DNA of 64,000 bases from Sinonovacula constricta (taxonomy: Eukaryota > Mollusca > Bivalvia > Cardiida > Solecurtidae), in assembly GCA_007844125.1 (NCBI GenBank), contig CM017561.1:36104862-36168861 (forward strand), in the 5' to 3' direction. The translations under genes were made by a program, and so were the position numbers. The notes under the pieces were generated by a model. The model ran no database searches. It saw only the letters and a program-made list of their open reading frames with translations, and was not told the origin of the DNA. Positions 57,066-64,000 of this stretch are shown here, piece by piece; within the stretch, counting starts at the first letter, position 1, and each line of letters begins with the position of its first letter.

Positions 57066-57725
57066 TGATAAGGATTACACATCATGAACAGGATGCTACA
57101 ACCATTTATTTGTCTCTGGTCATGTCTGTTCATGATTCAGAAAGTTAATTTTATTTGTGGTCAACCATTTTTGTATTGTTTTTCAAATCGAAATAATACC
57201 ATATTCCTTTTCTGAACACCATGTGAACATTATTTTTTTCACTACTTTCGTCATAACGTATAGAAAATATCAGCAGCGCATGGACATTTTGTTTTCAAAT
57301 AGATCGTTTTCTTTTCGTTGCTTGCATTTGAGAAACTCGTCAGGAAGTGCGAGGTTAGAGCTCTGTAAAACCGGTTTAAGCACCCCATTCGGTCCATATT
57401 GCCGACTGACCGTTACAAGGCGGTAACTGTCGGGTTTGCTCTTTTCCTTAAATGACTCATCACAGATTTGTTCATACTTTTCGCTTGGCTTGCATGTGAA
57501 ATACCTCTGTTCTGTGCCTTTTCGGAGTTTGGTATATTTTGCAATGCTCATAGGACTTTGTCCTATATTTTTATTCATGATCACTACAATGTTACTTGTG
57601 CAGTGTGGCGGTCGTAAAAAGTCTCCCCGAGCATGTAATCTATGTTGTCATTCAATTAATTCTACAAGGATTGTTACGTGTATTTCCTTTGATGGACATT
57701 GAACTTTGGTTCTTCAATGCCATCT
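57066..57725 (-). repeat. Dispersed hairpin-core repeat, subfamily A, tandem copy 1
   Basis: Together with 57726-58235 this is a head-to-tail pair with a period of 652 bp (gcaatgctca at 57541, gcaatactca at 58193). This copy lacks the distal ~160 bp at its low-coordinate end. It carries an intact ~93-codon frame (57551 to 57270). Confidence 0.85.
57270..57551 (-). CDS. Repeat-family ORF, copy 1 (93 codons)
   Basis: Starts MSIAKYTKLRKGTEQRYF, contains CKPSEKYEQICDESF, TVSRQYGPNGVLKPVLQSSN, and ends KMSMRC. It is basic, with no membrane segment, and belongs to no family I know. An upstream ATG extends it to 57584. Compared with copy 2 there are four amino-acid changes and about three silent ones, which does not show purifying selection. 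The strand opposite is also open across the same bases. It may be the decayed exon of a mobile element. Confidence 0.3.
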   Translation of the reverse strand: MSIAKYTKLRKGTEQRYFTCKPSEKYEQICDESFKEKSKPDSYRLVTVSRQYGPNGVLKPVLQSSNLALPDEFLKCKQRKENDLFENKMSMRC

Positions 57726-58235
57726 TCACATGAACAGTATGCTACAACCATTTATTCGTCTCTGGTCAAGTTTGTTCATGATTCAGAAAGTTAATTTTAT
57801 TTGTGGTCAACCATTTTTGTGTTGTTTTTAAATCGAAATAATACCATATTCCTTTTCTGAACACTATGTGAACATTATTTTTCGATGACGTCACTACTTT
57901 CGTCATAACGTATAGAAAATATCAGCAGCGCATGGACATTTTGTCTTCAAATAGATCGTTTTCTTTTCGTTGCTTGCATTTGAGAAACTCGTCAGGAAGT
58001 GCGAGGTTAGAGCTCTGTAAAACCGGTTTAAGCACCCCAGTCGGTCCATATTGCCGACTGACTGTTCCAAGGCGGTTACTGTCGGGTTTGCTCTTTTCCT
58101 TAAATGACTCATCACAGATTTGTTCATACTTCTCGCTTGGCTTGCATGTGAAATACCTCTGTTCTGTGCCTTTTCGGAGTTTGGTATATTTTGCAATACT
58201 CATAAGACTTTGTCATATATTCTTCTTATGATAAC
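57726..58235 (-). repeat. Dispersed hairpin-core repeat, subfamily A, tandem copy 2
   Basis: Second unit of the tandem pair; the junction with copy 1 lies near 57720 (ggttcttcaatgccatcttc). ORF at 58203-57922. Confidence 0.85.
57922..58203 (-). CDS. Repeat-family ORF, copy 2 (93 codons)
   Basis: Same length as copy 1: MSIAKYTKLRKGTEQRYF to KMSMRC, with YGPTGVLKPVLQSSNLALPD in the middle. The 34.2-kb copy of this frame has a stop after SEK, so the frame is not kept in all copies. Another frame on the same strand (57903-58196) is also open. Confidence 0.3.
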   Translation of the reverse strand: MSIAKYTKLRKGTEQRYFTCKPSEKYEQICDESFKEKSKPDSNRLGTVSRQYGPTGVLKPVLQSSNLALPDEFLKCKQRKENDLFEDKMSMRC

Positions 58236-58859
58236 TTTTAGTAGATTAAGAAAGCCCTCAACAAGTCTGTTTTATCTAGACATGACCATCTTAATTCAAA
58301 AGAGTGCATGTGGCAGATAAGAAGTAGATTTTTGATACCTGTTTGTATCTCATACAGATTATTGTTTTCTATATAAATTATTGAATTTGTTTTGTAGCCT
58401 TGTTTTCCATTTTTTTCTAAATAGTTTCCACAATTTTAATGCCATAGTCATGAAACAAACAATAGATGCATTCAAAATAGCTATATCCCCCTGTTTGTTC
58501 ATGTTACAAATGAACACCAACATTCAATGGAATAAAAATAAGTAAAGACAGTAGCTAAAATATGCTGTAACTGTCTTATGCACAATAGGAAATATAACAA
58601 AATGCCGGATTGATTTTCGTACATAAATATGAAATTTCATTGGCAAGTCCAGAGATAGAAAAAAGCATTAAATATGTTCATAGCTACACATGACAGCTAG
58701 TAGCAAGTATATGTCTACATTTCTGTTCATTAAAGAAAAGAAAATGCTTAAGTTCCAAAATATAACAGGTACACTAACAATAAATCAACATCATACAACA
58801 CTTAAAATAGATTATTGCCAAAATTCTTATTGGACAACAAGTCATTGTGAATATTTAGT

Positions 58860-59365
58860 TCGTCTACTTGTAATAGCCTTTGTGGCTATACTTTTGGACA
58901 GATCAAAATTCTTTAAACAATCTTGATAAAGGACCACCAAAGGAATACATAAACCAAATACATAAAGCTCTGTCTTTTGTGGTTACTGACAACAAGATTT
59001 TCAAAGGTGTCCTAAATAGCCATAAAGGGAAAATGGCTACACCCATTGCGGCCATGCTGACAGATCAAAACGTTTGAACATCCTTGATTCAAGACCACCC
59101 ACAAAACATGTATACCAAAATATACAGGCTCAACTTCTTGTAGTTTCTGACTACAGATTTTCCAAGTTTTTTCTATATAGATTTATATGGAAAATGACCA
59201 CGCACCTGACAACCAGGTGTTTTTACAGATCAGTATTATTTGAACAATCCTTATACAGGGTCACCTGAAGGACATGAAAACCAAATATCAAGGCTGCTGC
59301 TTTTGCAGATTCTGAAAAGAAGATTTTCTAAGTTTTTCTATATAGCCATATTGCGGCATAAGCTC
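58860..59365. repeat. Three diverged ~160-bp tandem units
   Basis: Each unit has acagatcaaaa, then a gaccacc-aaggaacat box, ttctgactac and agattttc..agtttttctatatagcc. Units start near 58897, 59060 and 59227. I associate this with a common bivalve repeat. Confidence 0.7.
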
Positions 59366-60750
59366 ATGAGAGCAAAAAATGTACTTTTTCTACTTTGATA
59401 AAAAGGTGCACCTGCATCTAGACTATTTTAATAGATGACTTGCAACTCCAACTAGGTTCAAGATCTACTCTAGACTAAAACTGAATATGAGGAGGTCATT
59501 AAACTGACCTGATTTATATTGGTGTATCATCTGTACTTTAACACTCAAACTAAGACATCTTATAGATACATATCTCAACTTTGGGGTCATGGAATACTGG
59601 TGCCAAATAGAATAGACACTCCTTAAATCAAGGGTCTCTATCATACACAGAGGTTTCATTTTAATTCTATCATTCACTCAGGACTGAAGAATACTTCACA
59701 ACAGTTCTCCAGTGTAATGGTAATGTTTCTTCTCATTGCTGGATAAAGCACCCATATGCTTTTTGTCTTTTTCCACATTCCATTTGACCTGTAAAAGAAT
59801 ACTTCAATTTAAGTACATTTTAGCTGGTAAATAAGTATATTAGCATAATCTTTTCAAGTTTTAAGTCTTAAATGTTTTTATACTTATAGCCTAAGGAGTA
59901 CAGTCACAGACAAGTAATTCCTGTTACTTATCTGGCCCTCAACGTGTAGCTTAAAGTCCATTTAAAGCATGAACCAGACCTGTAATAACTGGATATATCA
60001 TAAATAACGACATTGTGTTGCTGGTAAATTTATTTGGTTCGCCCCACTTGTTCACAGTCACTTCTTCTAAGATTTAACATTTTACATAGGATGTTGTCGT
60101 TTGGTAAGACAAAGTATTTGCTATGTATAACACCAGGTATTGTAGGCAGAAAGTGATTATTTTATAATTAACATCATAAAAAATAGTTTCCATATAAGGT
60201 GCTGCAAAGGTGCAAGAGGAATTCTTCTATGCCTGCATTATGTCCAAAATGTATGAATATAAAATACGCCAATATATCAAGAAATATTTACCGCAGGTTG
60301 TATTTTGCCTGAATTTTTTTAAGTCTTTAAGTTTTATAACTTTAATCAATATATTAAGATTTTCCGTCGAAAAATAAATAAAATGAATAAAATGCAAATG
60401 AACACATAACATGTGAATATCATAAGTTCAATGAAAAATAACAAGTTAACATAACTTTGACTAACCTGAATTGTGTCTGGAATGGCACCCGCCAACAGTT
60501 CAGTGTATGCTAGGCTTTATTTGGTGTTGCCGGTGTTTGTTGCATTCCTCATCACCCAGTAGCTCATGGCTGCATCCATATAACCCATCATGAATAGGGA
60601 TGATCCATGTTCTGCTTGTATGTTATGAAGAATACCTGTTTATAAGAAACATCATTCCTGTAAGAGTAGTAGTATATAGTATAGTTTAATTATAACTAAA
60701 TAGGTATAAGTATTTTAATGCCAAATATATAGTCTTGAAATCTTGAAACG
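59366..60750. other. No gene seen
   Basis: AT-rich. The minus frame 59465-59677 has no support. Splice-like words at 59788-59790 and 60465-60640 could not be joined in phase. Confidence 0.35.
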
Positions 60751-60753
60751 TAA

Positions 60754-60842
60754 CTTGCAGTAGTAGTAGCAGCAGCAGCAGCAGTAGTAGTAATAGTAGT
60801 TGTTGTAGTATTAATAGCAGCAGCGGCAACAGTAGTAGGGTA
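60754..60842. repeat. (AGT/AGC)n array
   Basis: gtagtagtagcagcagcagcagcagtagtag and related units. Confidence 0.9.
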
Positions 60843-61104
60843 GGTTCAAATTCCGCATCATCATAATCTTTTGTCTTGATAATTTTTTCATGTCTAACAA
60901 CAAGTTATAAAAATGCATGCATGGATATGGATTATTAAAAAGATTAAATAGTAAAACATTAACAGTTACCTGTGCTAGGGATGTTAAATACCCTTTACTG
61001 CCTTGTTTGTTCATGTCTATTTCAGTAACTGTCAAGTAAAAACTAGTAAAAACTAGCTCAATGTTGTTGATTGTTTCTACACAATTGAAACTTTAATAAA
61101 CAAG

Positions 61105-61600
61105 AGGGTCATGATGGCCCTTAATATCTCACCTGAAGACATGGGCTTTTAGTAGGCTCATATCTGGCGTCAAGTAATAATGAGTTACTTACTTTAGAAA
61201 TCTTTGGTGAAGATTGGACCATTCGTGTGACCACTGGCTAATAATATTTTCTAGATTTTTTCCTAGTGAGCTACTGAATCCATCTGACCCATTTCTAAAC
61301 ATATCTAAGATTACATGCAGGCAAACATTCTGACCAATTTTGGTGAAGATTAGTAAAATCCGACCAGGTGAGCTAGTTTTTGACCCCACATGACCTTCTT
61401 ACAAACTTAAGCCGAAGATTTCATGCAGGCAAACATTTTGGCCATGTTTAGTAATCATTGGGCCATAAGGGTGTTTTTCCTGTGTGTTGACAAAGGTTTT
61501 CTGAGATTTGACATAGTGACCGCTTTTTTGACCCCATGTGTTCCAATGACGAACTCAGTCAAGATTTCCTGCAGACAAACATCCTGACTAAGTGAGATGA
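61105..61600. repeat. Diverged ~100-bp tandem repeat, block 1
   Basis: Monomers carry a tttttgaccccatgtg-like word, then aagatttcatgcaggcaaacattctgacc and ttggtgaagattgg. About four units. The same monomer recurs at 62245-62490. Confidence 0.75.
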
Positions 61601-62244
61601 ATTTAATTTTGTTTACCCTCCCCTTTCACCTTATGGTATGTGACCTCCAGTACTTAAGGTGGTTAAAAGTAATGGTACAGAAGTTTATCACAAATGTTCT
61701 GGGTTGTGGAGGAGTCTACAATGGCTTAAAAGACTGAGAATTCAGAGACCACACAAAAATATATATTAATACTCTATTTTGAAAAACAATAAAAAGTTGC
61801 ATGAAGGAAGATTAGACTCAAAACAAATATGTATATCATAGATGTTTTGTTATTACATAATTTATATCACAGATGCTTATTTTATGACAAAGTGAATATT
61901 ACAGATGTTTGTTAATCACAAGAAATTGCTTATTTTGAGACTTATAAGAGTACTTTGCAAGGTATTACCATGTCGTGGAGTTTATTATTTGTATTTATTT
62001 ATTTATTTATTTATTTATCCATAGGAGTGTCAATACAGCTAGACCAATACTTTATATGCCTATTAAGGCAACAGATAGTCATGTTTTGTATGTAAACATT
62101 ATATATATACAATACAAAAAAGGTGATTTCTCTTATTTGCAAAATCTTATAAATAATATATAATATGTATAGCTATCGTATAAGGTAGATTCATGATAAG
62201 CGGAGTACAGCCTGGTGGCTTGTCATTCTTCATATGATAAAAAT
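61601..62244. other. Spacer, nothing seen
   Basis: Includes a (TTTA)n run at about 61994-62018. Confidence 0.5.
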
Positions 62245-62490
62245 GGTGTTGAAGAAAATTGGCCTATAAATGTGGCCTCTAATGTGTTGAAAAGGCTTTT
62301 CTAAGATTTGACCTAGTGACCTACTTTTTGATCCCATGTGACCCAATTTTGAATTCATCCAGGGCCCTAAGAGTGTTTGAAAGCTTTTTACGAGACTTGA
62401 TTTAGTGACCTACCTTTTGTTCCCACGTAGCCCAGCTATAAACTTATGCAAGATTTCATGCAGGCAAACATTCTGACAATATGGCTTGAA
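62245..62490. repeat. Diverged ~100-bp tandem repeat, block 2
   Basis: ttttgatcccatgtgaccca, ttttgttcccacgtagccca and gatttcatgcaggcaaacat match the monomers at 61105-61600. The two blocks are probably one array split by 640 bp. Confidence 0.7.
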
Positions 62491-63300
62491 ATGTTTGCTT
62501 GCAAGTTTAAGCGATGTTAATGTTTAATCTATGATCTATGAATATATGAAGCGACGGCTCATGTAAAGCAAGATAATCTATACCATTGATAGGTAACAAT
62601 GTGCGGATCTAATGAAATCACGTTTATACAAAAATATAATAAAATGTAAGTCAGTAATGTTAAATCATGAAATAAATAATTATGTCAGTAGTGCCTGTAT
62701 AAGTGATTAACAGAGCAATATCATACACATTCTTCAATTAGTATGTATATATGCAGAATCGCCAAATAGGTGTCGTATGCGCAATTTAGCAATCAAATCA
62801 ATTCATATATATGACGCGATCTAGAAATACGAAATATACAGGATTGACAACTGGTTTAATCATTTTATAAGCAAAAAATGTTAAGTGCTCATTATTTCCC
62901 ATTTATTACTACTATAACAATCACTACTTTCAGTGTGTTTGCGTAACCCAAGTCTGGGCCTGAAACGCGTCGTGAAAGTTCAACGATAACAATAAAATTT
63001 TAATTTTTAAAAAAACTTTACAACTCTATCCAGGAATATCACAGAGAACCACATGCACAATAAGTCTTGTTTAAGCTTCTTTGATTGCAAGACGTGTTTA
63101 AATTTAAAGAGTTTTAGGCAATTAAAAAGTTTGAATAGCGAAATCGAAACCGGAAGTAAATTTTCCGTTGGTGATGTGTCAACATTTTTTGTAAACACTG
63201 ATATGCTATCAAAATATTAACAAAATATATTACTATTTTGTATGTAGAAAGAAAACACAATTAAATGTAGAACCACTGGTGCACAGCATGGTAGCTAGAA
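62491..63300. other. No gene seen
   Basis: AT-rich; no exon or repeat recognised. Confidence 0.4.
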
Positions 63301-63311
63301 AACCTCCCCAT

Positions 63312-63408
63312 TTTCAGGTTCTCACCCCAACCAGAGCTTGAACTCATTTGGTGAGAGGTAGAGGAGTGACAAACCACCAACTCTAACCCCTCGGCCATGA
63401 GCTCCACA
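63312..63408 (-). mobile_element. tRNA-like SINE head or tRNA pseudogene
   Basis: Minus strand: tggccgaggggttagag (A-box type of Leu/Ser tRNAs) and gagttcaagctctgg (B-box). The stems do not pair well enough for a working tRNA. Confidence 0.5.
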
Positions 63409-63636
63409 ACAAAATTCATAACGTACAAATACACCATTAAAATATTTAAAAACTATTTTGCATGATAATTGTGGATTGTGTTCAACATTTAAGGCACATC
63501 TATTATTTGACACATAATCATGGCTGTTAACATAATTACATTTCAAATATTATTTATTCTCAAAAACACTGCAGAATAATTAACAAATGGTTTATATTTT
63601 TATCATTCATCTTTTACATAGGCACCTCACAGCAAA

Positions 63637-63837
63637 ATGAAGAAGTCACTTAATAAACAGTTGTTTATTGTATTTTTTGTTTTGTTTTTGACATTCATTG
63701 CAGCGACCATTTATAATCAAGATTGCAACGTCCAGCTTTTTGGTGGAAAAAAGACCTCAGACAAAAATCTGGGAGGAACCACCCGCGAACCGCAAGTCAG
63801 CTGGAAGACCTTCTCAAATAAAGTCCTTTGCCCCTAA
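63637..63837 (+). CDS. Possible first exon with signal anchor (weak)
   Basis: ATG at 63637 follows a good acceptor (cattcatcttttacatag, exon from 63622). The frame starts with a short basic tail (MKKSLNKQ), then a hydrophobic run (LFIVFFVLFLTFIAATIY) and a polar stretch: the layout of a type II Golgi membrane protein such as a glycosyltransferase. The second half overlaps SINE-like sequence, so only the first ~30 codons could be genuine. The gene would continue beyond the window. Confidence 0.25.
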   Translation: MKKSLNKQLFIVFFVLFLTFIAATIYNQDCNVQLFGGKKTSDKNLGGTTREPQVSWKTFSNKVLCP

Positions 63838-63905
63838 CGGGACTCAAACCCACGCGGTGAGAGGCTAAGCAGTCGGAGGCGTTGTGAATTGGCGACTCTA
63901 CAACT
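63770..63905 (-). mobile_element. tRNA-like SINE head
   Basis: Minus strand: gtgacgtagttgtagagt (A-box-like) and gtgggtttgagtccc (B-box), separated by ~55 bp as in type II (Ser-like) tRNAs with a long variable arm. The region is GC-richer than its surroundings. Confidence 0.5.
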
Positions 63906-64000
63906 ACGTCACTGGCGAACTTTTTACAATGAGGTGCAGCACTACAGTTTCTACTATGTACAACAAGTGATCCGAGATCACTTTGCGTAACAAGATGGTC

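Noticed and set aside
58120..58320. Plus-strand proteins across the tandem repeat pair
   Set aside because: Shadows of the repeat family; the plus-strand frames differ in length between the copies.

Overview
The window is intron-rich, AT-rich, repeat-dense animal DNA, most likely from a bivalve mollusc or another lophotrochozoan. This is inferred from a TRIM-like NHL beta-propeller gene with distant exons, a CR1-like LINE carrying a PHD finger, a PIF-Harbinger derivative, tRNA-derived SINEs, and several repeat types I associate with bivalve genomes. There is no prokaryotic operon structure, CRISPR array or rRNA. Long open frames are scarce because coding sequence is cut into small exons, so exons were called by eye from splice sites, reading phase and composition.

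Left end (1-4.6 kb): a degraded SINE; the last two exons of an unrecognised plus-strand gene (1253-1316, 1620-1840) with a perfect 159-bp tandem duplication across the upstream exon; a 545-bp element with 14-bp terminal inverted repeats; and a 1-kb element with internal satellite monomers. 5.4-8.7 kb: a nearly full-length dead CR1-like LINE (2A-like motif, PHD finger, endonuclease, reverse transcriptase). 9.0-10.2 kb: a degenerate ~110-bp satellite. 12.1-12.4 kb: an orphan minus-strand coding exon. 13.0-14.6 kb: an internally deleted Harbinger element with a TAA target duplication and remains of its transposase.

21.7-53.2 kb: the main gene, on the minus strand. I assemble 13 exons (two more are optional), most of them 16-70 nt, whose phases chain without conflict from an ATG at 53227 to a stop at 21726. 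The C-terminal ~270 residues (33451-33641 and 21726-22358) are an NHL/TRIM-type beta-propeller. The N-terminal half is acidic, low-complexity and partly coiled-coil-like, with no RING or B-box seen. Its introns hold a LINE split by a Mutator-like transposase pseudogene (24.8-29.2 kb), a SINE, a broken LTR-retrotransposon gag with a tRNA-Pro-type primer-binding site (45.0-45.5 kb), and duplicated intron/exon blocks (39.1-41.2 kb against 43.2-44.0 and 49.5-49.7 kb).

Right end (53-64 kb): mostly non-coding, with two tandem copies of a ~650-bp dispersed repeat family, each with a ~93-codon open frame (a third copy is at 34.2 kb and a related core at 18.9 and 37.7 kb), three satellite-type blocks, and two tRNA-like SINE heads. 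Many calls are inferences from unassisted reading. RNA-seq, protein-profile searches and self-alignment would decide them.
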